In this document: positions 29,821-37,508 of the stretch, piece by piece
Numbering within the stretch: the first letter of the stretch is position 1
Layout of the letters: each line of letters begins with the position of its first letter
Origin: Collinsella aerofaciens
GTDB taxonomy: Bacteria; Actinomycetota; Coriobacteriia; Coriobacteriales; Coriobacteriaceae
Assembly (NCBI RefSeq): GCF_902364355.1
Contig: NZ_CABJDK010000004.1
Location: forward strand, 64,682 to 128,681
Length of the DNA stretch: 64,000 nt
Reading direction: 5' to 3'
The notes under the pieces: model-generated
Told to the model about the DNA's origin: nothing
What the model saw: only the letters and a program-made list of their open reading frames with translations
Databases searched by the model: none
Program-made: the position numbers and the translations under genes

Positions 29821-29881
29821 ACTCATTGGGGACAGACTTACATGAGTGTTTTCACGCATTGGGGACAGACGTAATGCATGC
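29821..29881. repeat. REP-like double hairpin, left flank of RAYT unit 1
   Basis: Two tandem hairpins share the core GGGGACAGAC: CTCAT/ATGAG arms around TGGGGACAGACTTAC (29822-29846), and GCATT/AATGC arms around GGGGACAGACGT (29856-29877). The same structure recurs inverted at 30808-30859 on the other side of the transposase gene, with the outer 27 bases identical. REP-type hairpins next to Y1 transposases are their usual substrates. Confidence 0.8.
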
Positions 29882-29903
29882 CGACTGCGGTTCGGCCCCT
29901 ACC

Positions 29904-30680
29904 TCACGCTGCCTCCTTCCAGCCTACAGTGGCCTTGGTCACGCTTGTAGCGCCGATACCGGTGATACGGGCAATTTGCTTGACCGTGAGATGTGCCCGC
30001 CTGAGCCTCAGCAGACAGGCATCACGTTCGGAGCGTGGCAGGGCCTTGAGCAGCGCAGGATCCATGCTCGGCAAAACTTCGCGCGCAACGGAAAGGGCGT
30101 CCTCATCGGGGATCCGTCGGCGCGGAAGAATCTCCACTGACCAGATGCGCCCGGCAACTTCCTCGAGATGCTCGCAATAGCAACGAGAGCCTCCGACAAT
30201 ATCGAGCATAGGAGCCGCGTCACAGATATCAAAGGGATCGTATCCCAGCTGGTATGCCTTGTAGCTTGACCAGCGGTAGGCATCGAGCGAGTCGAGCACA
30301 CCTTTCACAGGATTGAGATGGATATAATCGAGCAACTGCACCGCCTGCGTGTCCGACTCGACCGCGATCCGCGAATAGCGATTATCAAACAGGTGACCCG
30401 TTCTTCCCGTTTTTCCATTGAAATACTTGGCATAGGCCGTCAGCGCGCACTGCATTGCCTTTGAAAGGTTGTCATATGGGTCATCAACCATCAAATGGAA
30501 GTGATTATCCATAAGGCACCAGGCCAACACCGCCACGTCATGGCACGCAAACCTGTCTGAGATGTCCGATAAGAAACGATAGCGGTCGGAATCATCTTCA
30601 AAAATGATCTGTTTGGAGTTGCCGCGGTCAAAGACGTGGTAATAGCCGGTGAGCGATATTTCGCGGGCGCATCGGGGCAT
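29904..30680 (-). CDS. REP-associated tyrosine transposase (RAYT), unit 1
   Basis: 258 residues, Y1 HUH endonuclease family (IS200/IS605-like fold). The N-terminal GYYHVFDRGNSKQIIFED, the HUH motif HFHLMV with an adjacent LMDNH segment, and the helix bearing the candidate catalytic Tyr (ALTAYAKYFNGKTG) are visible. A C-terminal helix-turn-helix (LTVKQIARITGIGATSVTKA) follows. AAAGGAGAGGCC precedes the ATG at 30680. Single copy flanked by inverted REP-like hairpins, so more like a domesticated RAYT than a mobile insertion sequence. No frameshift visible. Confidence 0.88.
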   Translation of the reverse strand: MPRCAREISLTGYYHVFDRGNSKQIIFEDDSDRYRFLSDISDRFACHDVAVLAWCLMDNHFHLMVDDPYDNLSKAMQCALTAYAKYFNGKTGRTGHLFDNRYSRIAVESDTQAVQLLDYIHLNPVKGVLDSLDAYRWSSYKAYQLGYDPFDICDAAPMLDIVGGSRCYCEHLEEVAGRIWSVEILPRRRIPDEDALSVAREVLPSMDPALLKALPRSERDACLLRLRRAHLTVKQIARITGIGATSVTKATVGWKEAA

Positions 30681-30807
30681 GGCCTCTCCTTTCAAAGCCG
30701 TACAGGCAACACCTAAAAGGAGAGAAGGAACGCGAAATGCTGAGCCTGTGACCTATTTATATCCAATCTGCGCCAAAAACAGGCCCAGAACGGCAAAATG
30801 ACAAATC

Positions 30808-30859
30808 CATGTCTGTCACAAATGAGTGAAAGCACTCATGTAAGTCTGTCCCCAATGAG
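30808..30859. repeat. REP-like double hairpin, right flank of RAYT unit 1
   Basis: Inverted counterpart of 29821-29881. The outer hairpin (30833-30859) matches the left one over 27 bases; the inner one (30808-30825) is degenerate, with TGTGACAGAC in place of TGGGGACAGAC. It lies about 30 bp from the adhE operator region. Confidence 0.8.
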
Positions 30860-30888
30860 CGGGGCAATGCAATAGGCAGATAGTTATA

Positions 30889-30920
30889 GTTGAAACGTTT
30901 CAGTTGATTGAAACGTTTTA
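30889..30920. promoter_or_regulatory. Tandem palindromic operators upstream of adhE
   Basis: TTGAAACGTTTCAG and TTGAAACGTTTTAG, two copies of a GAAACGTTTC palindrome spaced by about 19 bp centre to centre. The CG-centred form fits a LacI-family (CcpA-like cre) site. They sit about 50 bp upstream of the predicted -10, so could mediate activation or upstream repression of adhE. Confidence 0.6.
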
Positions 30921-30966
30921 GTATGCCTTTTACGGGAATCTTACCGTTTACCGAATTATTTCTTGC

Positions 30967-30972
30967 TATCAT
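30967..30972 (+). promoter_or_regulatory. Extended -10 promoter of adhE
   Basis: TTGCTATCATG carries the extended -10 TGCTATCAT. AT-rich sequence with TTACCG further upstream; the -35 is not clear. The transcript would have a leader of about 35 nt ending in AAGGAGACACAA. Confidence 0.5.
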
Positions 30973-31012
30973 GCAAGACGTAGGGTAAATCTCCGATCGC
31001 AAGGAGACACAA

Positions 31013-33661
31013 ATGGTGAAAAAGTCACCGGAAAACACTACTCCCGCAATTGTGGACAACGTAGAGGCGCTTGAGGCTAAGCTCGCTCAGATGCGAGAGG
31101 CCCAGGCGCTTTTTGCTACGTACACGCAGGAGCAGGTCGACAAGATCTTCTATGAGGCCGCCATGGCCGCCAACAAGGCTCGTATCCCGTTGGCGAAGAT
31201 GGCCATCGAGGAGACCGGCCGCGGCGTTCTTGAGGACAAGGTCATCAAGAACCACTACGCCGCAGAGTACATCTACAACGCTTACAAGAACACCAAGACC
31301 TGTGGTGTCCTGGAGCGCGACGAGGCTTATGGCATCACCAAGATCGCCGAGCCCATCGGTATCGTGGGCGCCGTCATCCCGACGACCAACCCCACCTCCA
31401 CTGCGATCTTCAAGACGCTGATCAGCCTGAAGACCCGCAACGCCATCATCATCTCCCCGCACCCGGCTGCCGCCAAGTGCACCATCGCCGCCGCCAAGCT
31501 CGTGCTTGACGCCGCCGTCAAGGCCGGCGCCCCCGAGGGTATCATCGGCTGGGTCGATGTCCCCTCCATCGAGCTGACCAACATGGTCATGCGCGACGTC
31601 GACATCATCCTCGCCACCGGTGGCCCGGGCATGGTCAAGGCCGCCTACTCCTCGGGCAAGCCCGCCCTGGGCGTTGGCGCCGGTAACACCCCGGTCGTCA
31701 TCGACGACACCGCCGACGTGCTGCTCGCCGTCAACTCCATCATCCACTCCAAGACCTTCGACAACGGCATGATCTGCGCTTCCGAGCAGTCCGTGACCGT
31801 CATCGACACCATCTATGACCAGGTTAAGGCCGAGTTCCAGAAGCGCGGCTGCTACTTCGTCAAGCAGGGTGCCGAGATGGAGGCCCTGCGTGCCGCCATG
31901 TTCAAGAATGGCGCCCTCGATCACCGCATCCCCGGCATGGCTGCCGCCAAGATCGCCGAGCTCGCCGGCATCGAGGTTCCCGCCAAGACCAAGATCCTGA
32001 TCGCCGAGGTCACCTCCACCGACCCCGCCAAGGAAGAGTTCTCCCACGAGAAGCTTTCCCCGGTCCTGGCCATGTATCACGCCAAGGACTTCCAGGAGGC
32101 AGTCGACAAGGCCGAGCACCTGGTGCTCGCCGGTGGCCCGGGCCACACCGCCTCTCTGTACGTGCACCCCGCTCAGGCCGAGAAGATCAGCCTGTTCGAG
32201 CACGTCATGAAGGCCTGTCGTATCGTCATCAATACCCCGTCCTCGCACGGCGGCATCGGTGACCTGTACAACTTTGGCATGAAGCCGTCTCTGACCCTGG
32301 GCTGCGGCTCCTGGGGCGGCAACTCCGTCTCCGAGAACGTTGGGGTGAAGCACTTGATCAACGTTAAGACTGTGGCCGAGCGCCGTGAGAACATGCTGTG
32401 GTTCCGCGCTCCCGAGAAGGTCTACTTCAAGAAGGGTTCCACGCCCGTCGCCCTCGACGAGCTCGGTACCGTCATGGGCAAGAAGCGCGCCTTCATCGTC
32501 ACCGACCAGTTCCTCTTCAAGAATGGCAACACCCGCGCCATCGAGGCCAAGCTCGACGAGATGGGCATCGCCCACGACTGCTTCTACGACGTCGAGCCCG
32601 ATCCGTCGCTGCAGTGCGCACGTCGCGGCGCCAAGCAGATGGCTCTCTTTGAGCCTGACGTCATCATCGCCGTCGGCGGTGGCTCCGCTATGGACGCCGG
32701 CAAGATCATGTGGATGATGTACGAGCACCCCGAGTGCAAGTTTGAGGACATGGCCATGGACTTCATGGACATCCGCAAGCGTATCTTCACTTTCCCCGAG
32801 ATGGGCAAGAAGGCCTACTTCGTCGCCGTCCCGACCTCTTCGGGTACCGGCTCCGAGTGCACGCCGTTCGCCATCATCACCGACAAGGAGACCGGCATCA
32901 AGTGGCCGCTCGCCGACTACGCGCTGCTCCCCAACATGGCTATCGTCGACGCCGACAACTGCATGACCGCCCCGCGCGGCCTGACCGCTGCCTCCGGCAT
33001 CGACGTCATGACCCACGCCATCGAGTCCTACGTCTCCATCATGGCTTCCGACTACACCAAGGGCCTCTCCGAGCGCGCTGCTAAGCTCGTCTTCGAGAAC
33101 CTGCCCTCCAGCTTCACGAACGGCGCCAAGGACCCGCATGCCCGCGAGGAGATGCACAACGCCTCTTGCATGGCCGGTATGGCCTTCGCCAACGCCTTCC
33201 TGGGCCTCAACCACTCCATGGCTCACAAGCTCGGCGCCTTCCATCACCTGCCCCACGGCCTCGCCAACGCCGTCATCCTGACCCGCGTTATGCGCTACAA
33301 CGCCGCCGAGGCTCCCGTCAAGATGGGCACGTTCTCCCAGTATCCTTACCCCAACGCGCTGCACAACTACGCCGAGATGGCCAAGTACTGCGGCATCGAG
33401 GGCAAGGACGACAAGGAGGTCTTCGAGAACTTCATCACGAAGCTCGAGGAGCTCAAGGACTTCATCGGTGTCAAGAAGACCATCGCCGACTACGGTGTTG
33501 ACGAGCAGTACTTCCTCGACACCCTCGACGAGATGACCGAGCAGGCATTCAACGACCAGTGCACCGGCGCTAACCCGCGCTACCCGCTCATGAGTGAGAT
33601 CAAGGAGCTCTACCTGGACGCCTACTACGGCCGCGAGCCTCAGGACTACGCCGTCTGCTAG
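31013..33661 (+). CDS. adhE: Bifunctional acetaldehyde-CoA/alcohol dehydrogenase
   Basis: 882 residues, full length for AdhE, which reduces acetyl-CoA to ethanol via acetaldehyde and reoxidises NADH in fermentation. The N-terminal aldehyde dehydrogenase half has the catalytic Cys in NGMICASEQ and nucleotide site IATGGPGMVKAAYSSG-like residues. The C-terminal iron-type alcohol dehydrogenase half begins near 460 and carries VGGGSAMDAGK and the metal-binding HSMAHKLGAFHHLPHGLAN. AAGGAGACACAA precedes the ATG. Strong codon bias suggests high expression; this bias also produces a stop-free frame on the other strand. Followed by a kinase-fold gene. Confidence 0.97.
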   Translation: MVKKSPENTTPAIVDNVEALEAKLAQMREAQALFATYTQEQVDKIFYEAAMAANKARIPLAKMAIEETGRGVLEDKVIKNHYAAEYIYNAYKNTKTCGVLERDEAYGITKIAEPIGIVGAVIPTTNPTSTAIFKTLISLKTRNAIIISPHPAAAKCTIAAAKLVLDAAVKAGAPEGIIGWVDVPSIELTNMVMRDVDIILATGGPGMVKAAYSSGKPALGVGAGNTPVVIDDTADVLLAVNSIIHSKTFDNGMICASEQSVTVIDTIYDQVKAEFQKRGCYFVKQGAEMEALRAAMFKNGALDHRIPGMAAAKIAELAGIEVPAKTKILIAEVTSTDPAKEEFSHEKLSPVLAMYHAKDFQEAVDKAEHLVLAGGPGHTASLYVHPAQAEKISLFEHVMKACRIVINTPSSHGGIGDLYNFGMKPSLTLGCGSWGGNSVSENVGVKHLINVKTVAERRENMLWFRAPEKVYFKKGSTPVALDELGTVMGKKRAFIVTDQFLFKNGNTRAIEAKLDEMGIAHDCFYDVEPDPSLQCARRGAKQMALFEPDVIIAVGGGSAMDAGKIMWMMYEHPECKFEDMAMDFMDIRKRIFTFPEMGKKAYFVAVPTSSGTGSECTPFAIITDKETGIKWPLADYALLPNMAIVDADNCMTAPRGLTAASGIDVMTHAIESYVSIMASDYTKGLSERAAKLVFENLPSSFTNGAKDPHAREEMHNASCMAGMAFANAFLGLNHSMAHKLGAFHHLPHGLANAVILTRVMRYNAAEAPVKMGTFSQYPYPNALHNYAEMAKYCGIEGKDDKEVFENFITKLEELKDFIGVKKTIADYGVDEQYFLDTLDEMTEQAFNDQCTGANPRYPLMSEIKELYLDAYYGREPQDYAVC

Positions 33662-33680
33662 TTTTAGCACGGTTTTTAAC

Positions 33681-33718
33681 GGCGGGGGTGCACGGGTGTT
33701 TCACACACCCCCGCCGTC
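33681..33718 (+). other. Hairpin between adhE and the kinase-like gene
   Basis: GGCGGGGGTG and CACCCCCGCC pair around a short spacer, 20 bp after the adhE stop. There is no T-run on the plus strand (GTCGCTTCT follows), so it may stabilise the adhE transcript or partly terminate it rather than end it fully. Confidence 0.55.
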
Positions 33719-33749
33719 GCTTCTATCGCATCGTTGAAAGGATGCAACC

Positions 33750-34514
33750 ATGCTGCTACCCGATTCCAAGACCGAGCTCGTCCGCCGTGGCAACAAGGTC
33801 GTTTACGACCTGGGCGACAAGATTGTCAAGGTCTTTAACGAGACCAAGCCTGTCTCCGACGTGTTCAACGAGGCTTTGAATCTTGCCCGCATCAATGAGT
33901 GCGGCATCCGCAGCCCCAAGGCTCTCGAGGTTTCCCAGCTCGAGAACGCCAACGGCTGGGCGCTCGTGACCGAGAAGGTTCCGGGCACCACCCTTGCCGA
34001 GAAGATGACTGCCGAGCCCCAGCGCTTTGGTGAGTATCTCGAGATGTTCGTCGACCTCCAAATCGAGATCCACGGCTACACCTCCCCGCTGCTCAACCGT
34101 CAGCGCGACAAGTTCGCCCGCATGATCGACAGCCTTGATCAGCTCAATGCCACCACGCGCTACAACCTTCAGGAGCGTCTGGACGGCATGACCAAGGAGT
34201 TCAAGGTCTGCCACGGCGACTTCAACCCCTCCAACGTCATCGTCGGCGACGACGGCCAGCTCTATGTGTGCGACTGGGCACACGCCACCCAGGGCTCCCC
34301 TGCTGCCGACGTTGCCACCACCTACCTGCTCTTCGCCCTCAACAGCAAGGATCAGGCCGAGGCCTACCTGGAGCTCTACTGCGACCGCGCCGACATGCCC
34401 ATGCAGGTCGTGCGTCAGTGGACGAGCATCGTCGCCGCTTCCGAGCTCGCTCGTAAGCGCAACGTGAACGATGAGTTCCTGAAGAACTGGATCGACGTCG
34501 TCGATTATCAGTAA
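33750..34514 (+). CDS. Phosphotransferase-fold (APH/choline-kinase family) protein
   Basis: 254 residues. Kinase-like catalytic motifs are HGDFNPSNV (H155, D157, N162) and the metal-binding CDWAHA (D175), typical of the APH/choline/hydroxyl-urea kinase superfamily. The N-terminal nucleotide lobe (KVVYDLGDKIVKVFNE) is short. The substrate cannot be inferred; the usual pipeline label of aminoglycoside phosphotransferase would not justify a resistance call. GAAAGGATGCAACC precedes the ATG. It lies 88 bp downstream of adhE and shares its strand, so may be read through the intervening hairpin. Confidence 0.75.
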   Translation: MLLPDSKTELVRRGNKVVYDLGDKIVKVFNETKPVSDVFNEALNLARINECGIRSPKALEVSQLENANGWALVTEKVPGTTLAEKMTAEPQRFGEYLEMFVDLQIEIHGYTSPLLNRQRDKFARMIDSLDQLNATTRYNLQERLDGMTKEFKVCHGDFNPSNVIVGDDGQLYVCDWAHATQGSPAADVATTYLLFALNSKDQAEAYLELYCDRADMPMQVVRQWTSIVAASELARKRNVNDEFLKNWIDVVDYQ

Positions 34515-34549
34515 TATCTGAGCGATTTATTTCGCATCGGAGGCACAAG

Positions 34550-34586
34550 AAAACCCCGCAGCTCATATGGGCTGTGGGGTTTTCCT
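34550..34586 (+). terminator. Rho-independent terminator after the kinase-like gene
   Basis: AAAACCCCGCAGC-TCATATG-GGCTGTGGGGTTTTCCTTT; the A-run on the other side could make it bidirectional. Confidence 0.85.
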
Positions 34587-34611
34587 TTACCCATCGAGTT
34601 TATTCACGCAA

Positions 34612-34659
34612 CAAAATAGACTGCTCCGCATCTCTTCCTAAGAGAGATACGGAGCAGTC
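34612..34659 (-). terminator. Rho-independent terminator of the pyrH-proS operon
   Basis: Minus strand: GACTGCTCCG-TATCTCTCTT and AAGAGATGCGGAGCAGTC form an 18-bp stem with one mismatch, followed by TATTTTGTT, 32 bp after the proS stop. Confidence 0.85.
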
Positions 34660-34690
34660 CCGCAATTACATCTAATAGCAGAAACGTCGA

Positions 34691-36412
34691 TTAACGGCGG
34701 GCCGCCTTAACAAGCTCGGCAACCTTGGCGACGACCTCGTCAATCGCCACGTCCTCGCGCTCGCCCGTGGCACGGTCCTTGAGCTCAACGGTGCCATTCT
34801 TAAGGCCACGCTTGCCAAGCACCACCTGATACGGGAATCCCATAAGGTCGTTATCGGCAAACTTAAAGCCGGGACGCTCGTCACGGTCGTCGACGACGAC
34901 CTCGATACCCTCGGCGCACAAGCCCTCGACGATTTGGTCGCAGACGGTTGCGCACTCCTCCTTCTTGGGATCGAGCGGAATCACAGCGACCTCGTACGGG
35001 GCAACGGAAACCGGCCAGACGATACCGTGCTCGTCGTTGTGCTGCTCCACGACGGCAGCAAGCGAGCGGGACACGCCCACGCCGTAGCAACCCATGATAA
35101 GCGGCTTCTCCTTGCCGTCCTCGTCCATAAAGGTGGCGCCCATGGCCTCGGAATACTTGGTACCCAGCTGGAAGACCTGCGAGACCTCGATGCCGCGAGC
35201 AGCAGAGAGCGGCTTGCCGCAGTGCGGGCAGGGATCGCCGGCAACGACGGTGACCAGATCTGCCCACTCATCGACGGTAAAGTCGCGCTCGGGGCAGGCA
35301 CCGGTAAAGTGATAATCGACCTCGTTGGCACCGCAGGCCCACTGCTTGGACTCGCGCAGGCTCTCGTCGCACACCAGACGGATGCCCTCGGGCAAGTTAA
35401 CCGGTCCGATAAAGCCCTTGTGCAGACCGTAGGTCTGAAGCTCCTCGTCCGTCATCATGCGATAACCCTTGCCAAAGACATGCTCGGCCTTGCAGTCGTT
35501 GAGCTCATGATCGCCCGGGACAATGGCCACAACCGGCTTGCCCTCGGCGTCGATGAGAGCCAGGGACTTGCGCGTGCCGTTCTCGGGGAAGCCGAAGAAC
35601 TTGGCGACGGCCTCGATGGTGCCCATGCCCGGGGTCTCGACCTTGGTGAGCGTACCGTCGCCGGGGCCCTCGGTCACGACGACCTTTGTGCTTGCCGCCT
35701 CGTCATCGGCAGCAAAGCCACAGTCGTCGCAGTAGACGAGCGAGGCCTCGCCGGCGTCGGCCAGCGCCATGTACTCGACGGAGGTGTCGCCGCCGATCTC
35801 GCCGGAATCGGCAACGACGGGCAGGGCCTTGATGTAGCAGCGCTCGCAGATGTTAGCGTAGGCCTGCTTCATCTTGTCGTACTCCTCCTGCAGGCTCTCC
35901 TGCGTGGCGGAGAAGCTGTAGGCGTCCTTCATGATGAACTCGCGACCGCGCATCAGGCCAAAGCGGGGACGGAACTCGTCGCGGAACTTATCCTGGATGT
36001 GGTAGAGGTTGACGGGCAGCTGCTTATAGGAACGCAGTTCATTGCGCACCAGGGCGGTCACGGTCTCCTCGTGCGTGGGGCCGAGCACGAACTCGCGGCC
36101 GTGGCGGTCATCAAAGCGCACGAGTTCCTTGCCATAGGCATCGATACGGCCGGACTCGCGCCACAGCTCGGCATCGACCATGATAGGCATCATGAGCTCC
36201 TGGGCGCCGGCAGCGTCCATCTCGTCGCGCACAATGTTCTCGATCTTGCGAATCGAGCGCCACGCGAGCGGCAGATAGGAATAGAGACCAGCGGCCTCCT
36301 TGCGAATCATGCCGGCACGAAGCAGCAGGCGATGGCTCGCAAGCTCGGCGTCGGCCGGATCCTCTTTGAGCGTCGGAGCATACAGCTTAGACATATACAT
36401 TGCTCGAGTCAT
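34691..36412 (-). CDS. proS: Prolyl-tRNA synthetase
   Basis: 573 residues, the bacterial-type class II enzyme with an inserted editing domain (about 230-390). Motif 1 and 2 segments (ASHRLLLRAGMIRKEAAGLYSYLPLAWR, FRDEFRPRFGLMRGREFIMKDAYSF) and motif 3 GCYGVGVSRSLAAV are present. The ATG at 36412 follows the ispG stop directly and has GAGGAGAAATAA upstream. Last gene of the pyrH-frr-uppS-cdsA-dxr-rseP-ispG-proS operon, a conserved bacterial order. Confidence 0.97.
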   Translation of the reverse strand: MTRAMYMSKLYAPTLKEDPADAELASHRLLLRAGMIRKEAAGLYSYLPLAWRSIRKIENIVRDEMDAAGAQELMMPIMVDAELWRESGRIDAYGKELVRFDDRHGREFVLGPTHEETVTALVRNELRSYKQLPVNLYHIQDKFRDEFRPRFGLMRGREFIMKDAYSFSATQESLQEEYDKMKQAYANICERCYIKALPVVADSGEIGGDTSVEYMALADAGEASLVYCDDCGFAADDEAASTKVVVTEGPGDGTLTKVETPGMGTIEAVAKFFGFPENGTRKSLALIDAEGKPVVAIVPGDHELNDCKAEHVFGKGYRMMTDEELQTYGLHKGFIGPVNLPEGIRLVCDESLRESKQWACGANEVDYHFTGACPERDFTVDEWADLVTVVAGDPCPHCGKPLSAARGIEVSQVFQLGTKYSEAMGATFMDEDGKEKPLIMGCYGVGVSRSLAAVVEQHNDEHGIVWPVSVAPYEVAVIPLDPKKEECATVCDQIVEGLCAEGIEVVVDDRDERPGFKFADNDLMGFPYQVVLGKRGLKNGTVELKDRATGEREDVAIDEVVAKVAELVKAARR

Positions 36413-37495
36413 TTATTTCTCCTCAATAAGCTTGTCGACCTCGGCCATAAGCGCGTCGACAATTTGGTCCTCAGCTACTTTACCAATGATCTGGCCGTGC
36501 GAAAAGAGCAGGCCCTGACCTCGTCCGCAGGCAACGCCCAAGTCGGCGTCAGAAGCCTCGCCGGGGCCATTGACCGCGCATCCCATAACGGCGATCGAAA
36601 GCGGCGCGGAGTAGTTCTTAAGCCGCTCGGTGACCTCCTCGGCGATAGGAATGAGGTTGACCTGGCAACGAGCACACGTGGGGCACGAGACAATCTCGGG
36701 GCCACGGCGGCGAAGGCCGAGCGACTGCAGAATACCCCAGGCGACCGGCGGCTCCTCGACCGGATCGGCCGTGAGCGAGACGCGCATGGTGTCACCAATG
36801 CCCTCGGACAGCAGAATACCCAGGCCCACTGAGCTTTTGATAGTGCCCTGCAGCTTAGTACCCGCCTCGGTTACGCCCAAGTGAAGCGGAACGTGAGGAA
36901 TCTCACGCGACAGGGCGCGATAGGTGTCGAGCGTCGTGGACACGCTATGCGCCTTGGCGGAAAGCACGATATTGGTAAAGCCGCGATCCTCAAAATGCTT
37001 GACGAAACGCTCGCTCGACATCACGAGCTTTTCGGGCTGCGTAAGGTCATCGCGCTCTGCGATATCCTGCTCAAGCGAGCCCGCGTTCACGCCAATGCGA
37101 ATCGCGCACCCAGCGGCGCCCGCGGCATCGATCACAGCATCGACCTTGGCCCAATCGCCGATATTGCCGGGATTGATGCGCAGCTTGGCAGCACCGGCCT
37201 CAACGGCACCAATGGCGAGCTTATGGTTAAAGTGGATATCGGCGACAATCGGCACCGGAGACTCCGCACAAATCGTGCGAAAGCCCTCGAGCGCAGCCTC
37301 GGTGGGCACGCTCACGCGCACAACATCGCAACCCGCCTGGGCAAGTGCACGCACTTGCGCAAGCGTTGCCTGGGCGTCGGCGGTATCGGTGCAGGTCATG
37401 GACTGAACCACCACCGGAGCGCCGCCGCCTATCTGCACGTCGCCCACAAACACGGGGCGCGTCAGGTCGCGCGGCAAAGGATGGGACAAAGACAA
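36413..37495 (-). CDS. ispG: 4-hydroxy-3-methylbut-2-enyl diphosphate synthase (IspG)
   Basis: About 360 residues. The [4Fe-4S] enzyme of the non-mevalonate isoprenoid pathway (GcpE). N-terminal TRPVFVGDVQIGGGAPVVVQSMTCTDT, late cysteines SCPTCARC and CAVNGPGE bind the cluster. The start is uncertain: TTG at 37495 has AGGGGA nine bases upstream; a GTG at 37504 lies too close to it, and the frame is open to 37582 inside rseP. Overlap with or adjacency to rseP implies coupling. Feeds precursors to uppS. Confidence 0.92.
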   Translation of the reverse strand: MSLSHPLPRDLTRPVFVGDVQIGGGAPVVVQSMTCTDTADAQATLAQVRALAQAGCDVVRVSVPTEAALEGFRTICAESPVPIVADIHFNHKLAIGAVEAGAAKLRINPGNIGDWAKVDAVIDAAGAAGCAIRIGVNAGSLEQDIAERDDLTQPEKLVMSSERFVKHFEDRGFTNIVLSAKAHSVSTTLDTYRALSREIPHVPLHLGVTEAGTKLQGTIKSSVGLGILLSEGIGDTMRVSLTADPVEEPPVAWGILQSLGLRRRGPEIVSCPTCARCQVNLIPIAEEVTERLKNYSAPLSIAVMGCAVNGPGEASDADLGVACGRGQGLLFSHGQIIGKVAEDQIVDALMAEVDKLIEEK

Positions 37496-37508
37496 TCCAA
37501 ACACTCCC

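Noticed and set aside
29904..30680. Complete IS200/IS605 insertion sequence
   Set aside because: Single transposase without TnpB and with REP-like hairpins in inverted array; fits RAYT better.
31025..33670. 881-codon open frame antisense to adhE
   Set aside because: Mirrors the whole adhE gene; Val/Leu/Gly/Asp-rich, no start signal, a product of strongly biased codons in adhE.
33750..34514. Aminoglycoside resistance gene
   Set aside because: Only the general phosphotransferase fold is supported; no specific similarity to known resistance enzymes can be claimed.
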